Positions 34,490 to 42,512 of a DNA stretch of 64,000 nt are shown piece by piece. Location: contig NZ_JABJVN010000012.1 of the NCBI RefSeq assembly GCF_013618475.1, positions 1 through 64,000 of the forward strand, written 5' to 3'. The position numbers and the translations under genes were made by a program. Numbering within the stretch: the stretch's first letter is position 1; each line of letters starts with the position of its first letter. The notes below the pieces were generated by a model. The model saw only the letters and a program-made list of their open reading frames with translations. It did no database searches and was not told the DNA's origin. This DNA is from Saccharibacillus deserti. GTDB lineage: Bacteria; Bacillota; Bacilli; Paenibacillales; Paenibacillaceae.

Positions 34490-36084
34490 TGTATAAAGTG
34501 CTGATTGTGGACGATGAACCGATGATTCGCGAAGGCCTGCGCACGATCGTCGATTGGGAAGCCGAAGGGTTCGAGATCGTCGACACGGCGTCGAACGGCA
34601 AAGAGGGACTGGAAAAGTTCGGCCAGATCGAACCGGACCTGACAATCGTGGATATCCGGATGCCGGGAATGACGGGACTCGATCTGATCGAAAAAGTACG
34701 CAAAGAGAATTCCGTGGCCCATTTCCTTATTCTGAGCGGGTATGCGGAATTCGATTATGCCAAACGCGCGATTGTCAGCGGAGTCAGCGGTTATCTGCTG
34801 AAGCCGGTCGACGAAGAGGAACTGCTCGACGAGCTGCGCCGGGTGCGCGATCTGCTGCAGCGCGAGCAGGATGCCCAGGCCGCGCGCAGCGAGCAGGAAG
34901 CGTCACTACCCAAAGCCCAGCTGGTCGAAGAGCTGCTGTTCGAAGACGAGCCGCAAGGCGGGGAGCAGCGAACGAAGCTGGCCGAAGCACTGGGGATTTC
35001 GGCGCCCGCTTACCGGATCGCGCTGTTGGATGCGCATGGCGGAGTCGAAACGGAGTCGCGCCAGCATGCGGCATTCCGTCAGCGGTTAAAAGAATCGTTC
35101 GAAGAGCGGGGCGGCAGTATTCTGTTCTCGGCCGCTTCCCATATCGGGCTGCTGCTTGTCCGCCAGAACCATGTCGAATGCGGCGAGACGCTGCGGGCCC
35201 AACTGGCCGAAGCGGCGGGCGAATTGGAGTTTCATGCGTCCTGCGGCCCTCTCGTCGAGGATCTGACGGAACTTCCCGCCTCTTTCCGGGAAGCCGAACA
35301 TCTGCTGCATGCGCGGTTCTTTTTTGAAAACGGTTCGGTCATCGACCGTTCCGCTTACGAGCAGCTGTTCAGCGCCGCGGAATCGGCCGAAGGCGCCGTT
35401 GAAGCCGAAGACGGACCGCAGTTGGGCGACAAGCTCTACTATGCGCTGGATATCCGCAGCCGCGACGCCGTGGACAAGGTTCTGGCCGAGCTGGAGCAGG
35501 CGGCCGTGAGCCGGCGCATGGATGAAGCGGCGGTGCGCGGAGAATACTCCAGGACGCTGTCGCTTGCGATGGGCAAACTGTCTTCCGCCGGTTCTTCGGC
35601 AGGAGAACAGGCGCAGCTCTATCACAGCCTGCTTCTCTCGGATGTGAACCAGGCCCAGAGCTACGGCGGATTGAAGCGTCAGGTCCATGCGCGTCTCAGC
35701 GAACTGGTCGACCGTTTCGGCGGAGCGAACAAAGACACGGTGCTGAAGCAGATGATCGACTTTATCCGCCGCAATTACAGCGAGAACTTAAAGCTTGAAC
35801 TGCTGGCGGAGATGTTCGGCTACAACAGCGGGTATCTGGGCAAGCTGTTCAAGAATTACACGGGCGAATATTTCAATGCGTTTGTCGATAAAGTCCGGGT
35901 CGAAAAAGCGAAAGAACTGCTGGCCCAGGGACTGAAAGTGCATCAGGTGGCGGCGAGAGTCGGTTATTCCAACGCGGATTACTTCCATTCGAAGTTCCGC
36001 AAATACGTCGGGATGTCGCCGTCGGCTTACCGCAGCGAATCGCACGGCGAGCAGCAGAGCGGCGAACAAAGCGGCGAGCAATAA
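34486..36084 (+). CDS. Response regulator with AraC-type DNA-binding domain
   Basis: 532 residues, YesN-like. Receiver domain 1-125 with phospho-accepting Asp56 (TIVDIRMPGMTG) and KPVDEEEL. A long variable middle follows, then two AraC helix-turn-helix motifs at about 430-525 (LLAEMFGYNSGYLGKLFKNYTGEYFN, VAARVGYSNADYFHSKFRKYVGMSPSAYR). Cognate of the preceding kinase, it probably activates the transporter genes 300 bases downstream. ATG 34486 with GGGAGGG upstream. Confidence 0.92.
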   Translation: MMYKVLIVDDEPMIREGLRTIVDWEAEGFEIVDTASNGKEGLEKFGQIEPDLTIVDIRMPGMTGLDLIEKVRKENSVAHFLILSGYAEFDYAKRAIVSGVSGYLLKPVDEEELLDELRRVRDLLQREQDAQAARSEQEASLPKAQLVEELLFEDEPQGGEQRTKLAEALGISAPAYRIALLDAHGGVETESRQHAAFRQRLKESFEERGGSILFSAASHIGLLLVRQNHVECGETLRAQLAEAAGELEFHASCGPLVEDLTELPASFREAEHLLHARFFFENGSVIDRSAYEQLFSAAESAEGAVEAEDGPQLGDKLYYALDIRSRDAVDKVLAELEQAAVSRRMDEAAVRGEYSRTLSLAMGKLSSAGSSAGEQAQLYHSLLLSDVNQAQSYGGLKRQVHARLSELVDRFGGANKDTVLKQMIDFIRRNYSENLKLELLAEMFGYNSGYLGKLFKNYTGEYFNAFVDKVRVEKAKELLAQGLKVHQVAARVGYSNADYFHSKFRKYVGMSPSAYRSESHGEQQSGEQSGEQ

Positions 36085-36135
36085 ACGGTTTCGCGATCTT
36101 TTTCGTGAAGATCCGACATTTTCCATAGAACAAAA

Positions 36136-36260
36136 GGGTGAAGAATTAGGGGACCAACTCTAATTTTTAGCCTAGACGGGTGAAGAATTAGAGGAACAAC
36201 TCTAATTTTTAGCCTAGACGGGTGAAGAATTGGAGGAACAACTCTAATTTTCACCCTATT
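36136..36260 (+). repeat. Three tandem 42-bp hairpin repeats, last one a terminator
   Basis: Units at 36136-36177, 36178-36219 and 36220-about 36260. Each starts GGGTGAAGAATT and carries a stem of the type TTAGAG-gaacaa-CTCTAA; unit 1 differs at two or more positions (TTAGGG with CTCTAA). In the third unit the repeat joins TTTTCACCC, so GGGTGA can pair with TCACCC and ends in TATTTTTTT, a terminator for the two-component operon. No genes in the rest of 36085-36393; a weak cre-like AAAACGCTTATC lies at 36347-36358. Confidence 0.8.
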
Positions 36261-36393
36261 TTTTTGCGGATTTTCGGAGGAGGTATTTTTGATGTCTAAT
36301 TTTCGCATGATTTTGTCTAAAATTCATAGGGTATGCGCTTTCAAAGAAAACGCTTATCATTAAAACATAAAGAAATCAGGAGGGGTTATAGAA

Positions 36394-37386
36394 ATGGGAA
36401 CGCTCACAAAAGGCGGTACTTCCAAAAACCCGGGTACTCCTGCTGCCGATTCAAACGCTGGTAAGCGCTTCAAAAAGCAAGGTTTCTGGCGTACTGCTCT
36501 GCAGCAAAGGTATCTGTATTTAATGTCGTTACCGTTCATTATTTGGGCTTTTGTGTTCAGTTACTTGCCGTTATGGGGCTGGACGATGGCCTTCCAAGAC
36601 TTCAAACCGGCAAAAGGATTCTTTGAACAAAAGTGGGTCGGATTGAAGCATTTCCAAGACCTCTTCATGGACGACCGCTTCTACCTCGCTCTGCGCAATA
36701 CGCTGGCGATGAGCGTAATGGGTCTGGTTGTCGGATTCATTATCCCGATTATCTTCGCCATCCTGCTTAACGAGCTGCGCGGGATCCTGTTCAAACGTTT
36801 CGTGCAAACGGTCTCTTACCTTCCCCACTTTGTATCATGGGTCGTCGTAGCGGGTCTCGTGACCAAGATGCTGTCGACGCAGGGCGGAGCGATCAACGAT
36901 TTGCTGGTCGGACTTCATATCATTAACGAACCTATCCAGTTCATGGCCAAAGGCGAGTGGTTCTGGTACATTGTAACCGCTTCCGACGTTTGGAAAGAAA
37001 TGGGTTGGAACACAATCATCTATCTGGCGGCCATTACGGGGATCGACCCCGAGCTGTATGAAGCTTCCCGCGTCGACGGAGCAAGCCGGTACAGACAAAT
37101 GTGGCACATTACGCTTCCGGGTATCCGGACGACGATCTCGGTACTTTTCATCATGCAGATCGGTCACCTGCTGCAGATTGGCTTCGAGAAACAATTCCTC
37201 CTCGGCAACAACCTGGTGTTGGAATACTCGCAGGTGCTTGAACTGTATGCGCTGCAGTACGGATTGCAGATGGGACGCTTCTCGTACGGTACCGCAATCA
37301 GTATCTTCAACTCCGTTGTCAGCGTGATCCTGCTGTTCACGGTAAACGGCATCTTCAAAAAAGTATCCAAAGAAAGCATCATGTAA
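36394..37386 (+). CDS. Sugar ABC transporter permease (LplB-like)
   Basis: 330 residues, six membrane helices after a soluble N-terminal 35 residues. The EAA loop is YEASRVDGASRYRQMWHITLPGI. Resembles LplB/YteP permeases used with oligosaccharide-binding lipoproteins. AGGAGGGG precedes the ATG. First gene of the transporter set; no ATPase gene is present, so it likely uses a shared MsmX-type ATPase from elsewhere. Confidence 0.92.
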   Translation: MGTLTKGGTSKNPGTPAADSNAGKRFKKQGFWRTALQQRYLYLMSLPFIIWAFVFSYLPLWGWTMAFQDFKPAKGFFEQKWVGLKHFQDLFMDDRFYLALRNTLAMSVMGLVVGFIIPIIFAILLNELRGILFKRFVQTVSYLPHFVSWVVVAGLVTKMLSTQGGAINDLLVGLHIINEPIQFMAKGEWFWYIVTASDVWKEMGWNTIIYLAAITGIDPELYEASRVDGASRYRQMWHITLPGIRTTISVLFIMQIGHLLQIGFEKQFLLGNNLVLEYSQVLELYALQYGLQMGRFSYGTAISIFNSVVSVILLFTVNGIFKKVSKESIM

Positions 37387-37399
37387 GGGGGGAAACGTC

Positions 37400-38308
37400 A
37401 TGGCAGCACCTAAAGCTTTTAATGCCACACGCGGCGATAAAATATTCGACGTCGCCAACATCGTATTAATGTCGGTGGTTCTGATCGTTACACTGTATCC
37501 GTTCCTGAACGTACTGGCGATTTCGCTCAACGAATCCTCCGATACGGTAAAAGGCGGCGTCACGATCATTCCTCGGGCTTTGACTTTCGAGAACTATCAG
37601 CAGATCTTCCAATACGAAGGTCTGATCCGCGGCCTTTGGAACTCGATTCTTCGTACGGTAATCGGTACGGTGTTCGGTCTGGCCAGTGCGTCGATGTTGG
37701 CCTACACGCTCAGCCGTCCCGATTTCCAGGCCCGCAAGTTCACGTCGACATTCCTGGTTGTCACCATGTATGTCAGCGGCGGTATGATCCCGGTCTACAT
37801 CCTGTTCCGCGACTTAGGGCTGCTCGGTTCGTTCTGGGTGTACGTTCTGCCGGGTATCGTCAGTGCCTTCAACGTTATCGTTATCCGTTCCTTCATGGAC
37901 GGCCTGCCGTATGCGCTGCAGGAATCGGCCAAACTTGACGGAGCGAACGATCTGACCATCTTCTTCCGGATTATTCTTCCTCTGTGTAAGCCGGTACTCG
38001 CAACAATCGCGCTGTTCCTGGCGGTCGGACAATGGAACTCCTGGTTCGATACGTATCTGTACAACGGCAGTCACGAGGAACTCACTACCCTGCAGTTCGA
38101 ACTGATGAAGGTGCTTCAGAGCACCCAGCAGGGCGGCAGCGGACAGCAAGTAAATACAGCCAACATGGCGGAGCAGATGAAGCAGATCTCGCCGGAGTCG
38201 ATCAAAATGGCGATCACCATCGTGGTTACGGTACCGATCCTGATCGTGTATCCGTTCCTGCAAAGATACTTCGTCAGCGGTATGACGCTCGGCGCGGTAA
38301 AATCGTAA
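37400..38308 (+). CDS. Sugar ABC transporter permease (LplC/YtcP-like)
   Basis: 302 residues, six helices. EAA loop LQESAKLDGANDLTIFFRIILPLCKPV near residue 175. Partner of the preceding permease, 13 bases downstream with AAGGGGGG. A tight hairpin separates it from the binding-protein gene. Confidence 0.92.
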   Translation: MAAPKAFNATRGDKIFDVANIVLMSVVLIVTLYPFLNVLAISLNESSDTVKGGVTIIPRALTFENYQQIFQYEGLIRGLWNSILRTVIGTVFGLASASMLAYTLSRPDFQARKFTSTFLVVTMYVSGGMIPVYILFRDLGLLGSFWVYVLPGIVSAFNVIVIRSFMDGLPYALQESAKLDGANDLTIFFRIILPLCKPVLATIALFLAVGQWNSWFDTYLYNGSHEELTTLQFELMKVLQSTQQGGSGQQVNTANMAEQMKQISPESIKMAITIVVTVPILIVYPFLQRYFVSGMTLGAVKS

Positions 38309-38344
38309 TCGATTTTGGTCCATCAAAAGTTCCTCGGGTATTTA

Positions 38345-38364
38345 CGGGAGGCTCAAGCCTCCCG
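38345..38364 (+). promoter_or_regulatory. Stable hairpin between permease and binding-protein genes
   Basis: CGGGAGGC, loop TCAA, GCCTCCCG: eight perfect pairs, no T run after it. In the same place in other transporter operons such stems protect the downstream RNA end or uncouple expression of the binding protein. Confidence 0.6.
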
Positions 38365-38484
38365 ATATACAAAGGGCGCTTTGCGAAATTCGCCTGAAGC
38401 ACATTTTCGGACTATTTTGACAAAGAGCTCCATACAGATAAAGAGACAAATTCTCAGGGTGAATGAAAAGGGAGGTTTTTTGAA

Positions 38485-40182
38485 GTGGCAAGTAAAAAAG
38501 CAAAATGGGTAGCGCCGGTTGCCTTGGCATCCATCGTAGGTCTGACAGCATGCGGCGGCGGCGACGCAGGTAAGAGCGGTGCCGCAAGCGACGTTGAAAG
38601 CGGACCGATCGAATTCACCATGTTCAGCGCGGATTCGAACAGCAACTGGGTAGGGATGCAGGACGCGGTAGGCAAAAAGATTACGGAAAAAACGGGAGTC
38701 ACGCTCAATGCGGAATACGCAGTCGGCGGCGATACGCAAAAAGTCTCGCTGATGGTCGCTTCGGGCGAATATCCGGACTTGATCATGCCGAAAGGCGACA
38801 CAAGCAAACTGGTTGATGCCGGCGCGCTGGTGGATCTGACGGAACTTATCGACAAACATGCTCCGAACATCAAGAAAATGTATGCGGAAGACATGAACCG
38901 TCTGAAGTTCAGCAAAAGCGATCAATCGATCTACATCATTCCGACTTACAGCGGCGTAGGCCAAACTTCGTTTGATGCGGGCGGCGGTTTCGAACTGCAG
39001 CTTGAAGTGCTGAAAGAACTGGGTTACCCGGAAATTCGCACACTGGAAGATTACGAAAAAGCCATCAAGGAATACTATGCGAAAAACCCGACGATCAACG
39101 GACAGCCGACGATTCCGATGACTTTGAACGCGGACGATTGGAAGATCATGATCGGCGTAACGAACCCGGCCTTCCAGGCCACAGGTCTGCCGGATAACGG
39201 CGAATTCTACATCAATCCGGAAACGTACGAAGCGCAAATGCACTACAAGCGTCCGGAAGAGAAAGAATACTTCCGCTGGTTGAACAAAATGTATAACGAA
39301 GGCCTGCTGGACAAAGAAACCTTCACGCAAAAAAGCGACCAATACCTGTCCAAAATCTCCAGCGGACGCGTGCTGGGCACGATTAACCAAGAGTGGGATT
39401 ACGCCGAAGCGGAGAACGCTCTCAAAGGTTCGAGCGACGCAACGACCCAGAACCGGATCTTCGGTCACTTCCCGGTTACGCTTAGCGAAGAATACAAAGA
39501 CCATTCGTTCATGGACGCCGGTTTCCCGGGCGGCTACGGAATCGGTCTGACTACAAACCTGAGCGAAGAAGAACAAGTTCGCGCCATCAAATTCCTCGAC
39601 TGGCTGGCTTCCGACGAAGGTCAAGTCCTGGTACAGTGGGGCGTTGAAGGCGAACATTACAAAGTGGAAGACGGCAAACGCGTAATTCCGCAGGACATTC
39701 AAGAGCGCAAAACGAACGACAACGTCGCGTTCACCAAAGAAACGGGAATCGGCATGTACACGACGATGTCCCCGCATTACGGCGACGGCGTAAAAGACGC
39801 AACAGGCAACTATTACACGACGAACTTCCCGGAACAAATCCAAAATGCGTATACGCAGCCTGAAAAAGACGCGCTGAAAGAATACGGCGCGACAACCTGG
39901 AAAGACCTGTTCCCGAAAGCCGAAGAACTGGGAACAAGCGATTGGGGCGCAGCCTACAACCTGCCGGCTCCGAACGACCCGGCCTACACGGTAGCGTTCC
40001 AAAAGTCGCAGGATATCGTACGCAAACGGATCCCGGAAGCCATCTTGTCCACACCGGACAAATTCGATGCCGTCTACGATCAAATGCTTGAAGAATTGAA
40101 TTCTTCCGACATTATCGAGATGGAAAAAATCTTCTCGCAGCAGATCAAAGACACGGTTGAACTGTGGGGCACAGGCAAATAA
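38485..40182 (+). CDS. Sugar-binding lipoprotein (LplA/YtcQ-like), copy 1
   Basis: 565 residues, surface lipoprotein with lipobox LTAC near residue 20 and a typical solute-binding fold of the DUF3502/LplA type. Presents an oligosaccharide to the preceding permeases. GTG start, GGGAGG upstream. The next gene is a close paralogue: long blocks such as DGVKDATGNYYTTNFPEQI and VAFQKSQDIVRKRIPEAI recur with few changes. Confidence 0.92.
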   Translation: MASKKAKWVAPVALASIVGLTACGGGDAGKSGAASDVESGPIEFTMFSADSNSNWVGMQDAVGKKITEKTGVTLNAEYAVGGDTQKVSLMVASGEYPDLIMPKGDTSKLVDAGALVDLTELIDKHAPNIKKMYAEDMNRLKFSKSDQSIYIIPTYSGVGQTSFDAGGGFELQLEVLKELGYPEIRTLEDYEKAIKEYYAKNPTINGQPTIPMTLNADDWKIMIGVTNPAFQATGLPDNGEFYINPETYEAQMHYKRPEEKEYFRWLNKMYNEGLLDKETFTQKSDQYLSKISSGRVLGTINQEWDYAEAENALKGSSDATTQNRIFGHFPVTLSEEYKDHSFMDAGFPGGYGIGLTTNLSEEEQVRAIKFLDWLASDEGQVLVQWGVEGEHYKVEDGKRVIPQDIQERKTNDNVAFTKETGIGMYTTMSPHYGDGVKDATGNYYTTNFPEQIQNAYTQPEKDALKEYGATTWKDLFPKAEELGTSDWGAAYNLPAPNDPAYTVAFQKSQDIVRKRIPEAILSTPDKFDAVYDQMLEELNSSDIIEMEKIFSQQIKDTVELWGTGK

Positions 40183-40208
40183 AGAATAGGAACAATCAGT
40201 GATTTTAA

Positions 40209-40238
40209 GAAAAAAGGCCCTCAAAAGGGCCTTTTTTC
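40209..40238 (+). terminator. Terminator after binding protein 1
   Basis: AAAAAAGGCCC and GGGCCTTTTTT around TCAAAA, ending in a T run. Confidence 0.92.
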
Positions 40239-40265
40239 TTTTTCAAACAAAAATAAACATTTCCG

Positions 40266-40314
40266 TTGACAAAACGTTTTCGGAGCGTTATATTCTTAAC
40301 TGTAAGCACTTACA
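40266..40314 (+). promoter_or_regulatory. Promoter and operator of binding protein 2
   Basis: TTGACA (40266-40271), 17 bases, TATATT (40289-40294). The spacer holds AAACGTTT. Just downstream lies TGTAAGCACTTACA (40301-40314), a perfect dyad but for its central CA, one base off the CcpA cre consensus. A second cre-like TGTAAACGCTTAAT is at 40416-40429. The leader is about 240 bases and otherwise featureless. Confidence 0.65.
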
Positions 40315-40543
40315 TTATTAAATGAAGAAATTATTCAGGCTTTATTCGAAAACGCTTCTACCCGATCAGGAGGTACCGCGAGCAGACGGAATAAAGTCTA
40401 ATTATTTATTAATAATGTAAACGCTTAATATGACAACTATCGCAAAAATTACAGGTTCACGAAGCGAAGTCGGACAGGATCGGTATGATCGGGCAAAGCC
40501 CGTTGTACACATATAAATTCCATCCAAAGGGGGATGTAGATTT

Positions 40544-42277
40544 ATGAAGGGGAAAACAAAGAAAATTGCGGCTTTGCTCATGACAAGCACACTGGTTGTA
40601 GCAGCGGGGTGCGGCGGTGGCGGCGATACAGCAACCAAAACGCCGGCCAGTACGGACACGGGCAAGAAAACAGACGCGGCTGCAGCCGACAAGACGCCAA
40701 GCACCGAGCCGGTAACATTCACGTTCTTCGGCGGAGATGCCAGCCCGAACTGGACCGGTATGAAAGACGCGGTAGGCAAGGTCATTACGGAAAAAACAGG
40801 AGTCACGCTGAATGCCGAATTCGCGGTCAGCGGTACCGACCAACAAAAAGTCGCCCTGATGATCGCTTCCGGCGAGTACCCGCAAATTATCTTCCCTAAA
40901 GGCGAAACCAGCAAATTGGTCGACGCCGGCGCCATGGTCGATCTGACCGAGCTGATCGATCAATACGCACCGAACATCAAGCGGATCTATGGCCCGTACA
41001 TGAACCGTCTGAAGTTCAGCAAGGAAGACCCTTCCATCTACACCATCCCTACAAACGCCATGGTCGATCAAACGTCTTTCGATGCCGGCGGCGGATTTGA
41101 ACTGCAGCTTGCGGTTCTGGAAGAACTGGGCTATCCCGAAATCCGTACCGTGGAGGATTTTGAGAAAGCACTCAAAGAATACTATGCGAAACACCCGACA
41201 ATCGACGGTCAGCCTACCATTCCGCTTACGCTGAACGCGGACGATTGGAAGATCATGATTACCGTAACGAACCCGGCCGTATACGCAACCGGCGGACCGG
41301 ATGACGGCGAATACTATATCGATCCGGAAACGTACGAAGCGAAACTGCACTACAAACGTCCGGAAGAAAAAGAATACTTCCGCTGGCTGAACCACATGTA
41401 CAACACCGGCCTGCTGGACAAAGAATCCTTCACGCAAAAGAACGACCAATATTTGGCAAAGATCGCCAGCGGCCGCGTTCTCGGTCTGATCGATCAGAAC
41501 TGGGACTATCAGGAAGCCGAAAACTCCCTCAAAGGCGCTGGCAAGCATGAGCGCACTTACGGCCACTTCCCGGTTACGCTGACGGAAGAATATGAAGATC
41601 ATTCCTTCGTCGATATCGGCAACGGTTCCGGCTACGGCGTAGGCCTGACAACCGCATTGAGCGAAGAAGAGCAAATCCGCGCGATCCAGTTCCTGGACTG
41701 GATGGCTTCCGACGAAGCCCAAATCCTCAACAACTGGGGGATCGAAGGCGAACACTACAAAGTCGAAAACGGCAAACGCGTAATCCCGGCTGACGTGCAG
41801 GACCGCAAAACGAACGATAATGCGGCTTTCACAAAAGAATCCGGTGTAGGCCTGTACGCTCCGCTCTCCGTTCGTTTCGGCGACGGCGTAAAAGATTCGA
41901 CAGACAACTACTACACAACGAACTATCCGGAACAAATCACGGCGAACTACAGCGAACCGATGAAAAAAGCACTGGCCGCTTACAAAGCGACAACTTGGAA
42001 AGATCTGTTCCCTGGCAAAGACGCATTCCCGGTTAAAGCATGGGGTGCTGCTTATAACCTGCCGGCTCCAAGCGGTGCAGACTACACGGTTGCTTTCCAA
42101 AAATCGCAGGATATCGTCCGCAAAGCGATTCCGGCTGCAATCGTAGCGACTCCGGAAGAATTCGATGCCATCTACGATCAAATGCTTGAAGAGCTGAACG
42201 GTTCCGGTATTCCGGAAATGGAAGCCACTTACACGCAGCTGATCAAAGACACAGTCGAAGCTTGGTCGGCCAAGTAA
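40544..42277 (+). CDS. Sugar-binding lipoprotein (LplA/YtcQ-like), copy 2
   Basis: 577 residues. Lipobox VAAGC near residue 22, followed by a Thr/Asp/Lys-rich linker. Paralogue of the preceding gene along the whole length, clearly a tandem duplication that has diverged. It has its own promoter and operator, so the two binding proteins are probably induced differently and may use the same permease pair. GGGGG precedes ATG 40544. Confidence 0.92.
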   Translation: MKGKTKKIAALLMTSTLVVAAGCGGGGDTATKTPASTDTGKKTDAAAADKTPSTEPVTFTFFGGDASPNWTGMKDAVGKVITEKTGVTLNAEFAVSGTDQQKVALMIASGEYPQIIFPKGETSKLVDAGAMVDLTELIDQYAPNIKRIYGPYMNRLKFSKEDPSIYTIPTNAMVDQTSFDAGGGFELQLAVLEELGYPEIRTVEDFEKALKEYYAKHPTIDGQPTIPLTLNADDWKIMITVTNPAVYATGGPDDGEYYIDPETYEAKLHYKRPEEKEYFRWLNHMYNTGLLDKESFTQKNDQYLAKIASGRVLGLIDQNWDYQEAENSLKGAGKHERTYGHFPVTLTEEYEDHSFVDIGNGSGYGVGLTTALSEEEQIRAIQFLDWMASDEAQILNNWGIEGEHYKVENGKRVIPADVQDRKTNDNAAFTKESGVGLYAPLSVRFGDGVKDSTDNYYTTNYPEQITANYSEPMKKALAAYKATTWKDLFPGKDAFPVKAWGAAYNLPAPSGADYTVAFQKSQDIVRKAIPAAIVATPEEFDAIYDQMLEELNGSGIPEMEATYTQLIKDTVEAWSAK

Positions 42278-42297
42278 CCTAGCCTTTCGTATCGGCA

Positions 42298-42335
42298 AAC
42301 AGCCTTCATCTCCCGGGATGGAGGCTGTTTGTTTG
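42298..42335 (+). terminator. Terminator after binding protein 2
   Basis: AAACAGCCTTCATC pairs over 14 bp with GATGGAGGCTGTTT around TCCCGG, followed by GTTTG. The T run is short. Confidence 0.7.
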
Positions 42336-42403
42336 AATGGGATGTCCAGACAAAAAGGCAGACGGAAAATGTGGGAATCGTCGATTAAATTTTAACTAAT
42401 GAA

Positions 42404-42446
42404 TTGACGCTATTTGGAGCCTGTCTTATACTGAACACATATGTGT
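42404..42446 (+). promoter_or_regulatory. Promoter and operator of the GH95 gene
   Basis: TTGACG (42404-42409), 17 bases, TATACT (42427-42432), with the perfect 12-bp palindrome ACACATATGTGT (42435-42446) at the predicted start of transcription. The palindrome is a likely repressor site. Confidence 0.65.
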
Positions 42447-42512
42447 AAGCCGTTTCAACAAGAAAGTCCGGCAAAAATCTAAAACGTTTTCCGAAAACGG
42501 GGGCTGGTCGAA

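Noticed and set aside
36136-36260. Possible CRISPR array
   Set aside because: The repeats are directly adjacent with no variable spacers, each is internally palindromic, and the last is a terminator.
36027-36308. Minus-strand frame with a repeated RLKIRVVPLILHPS-type peptide
   Set aside because: It is the translation of the 42-bp DNA repeat and runs into the end of the AraC-type gene; no supported start or domain.
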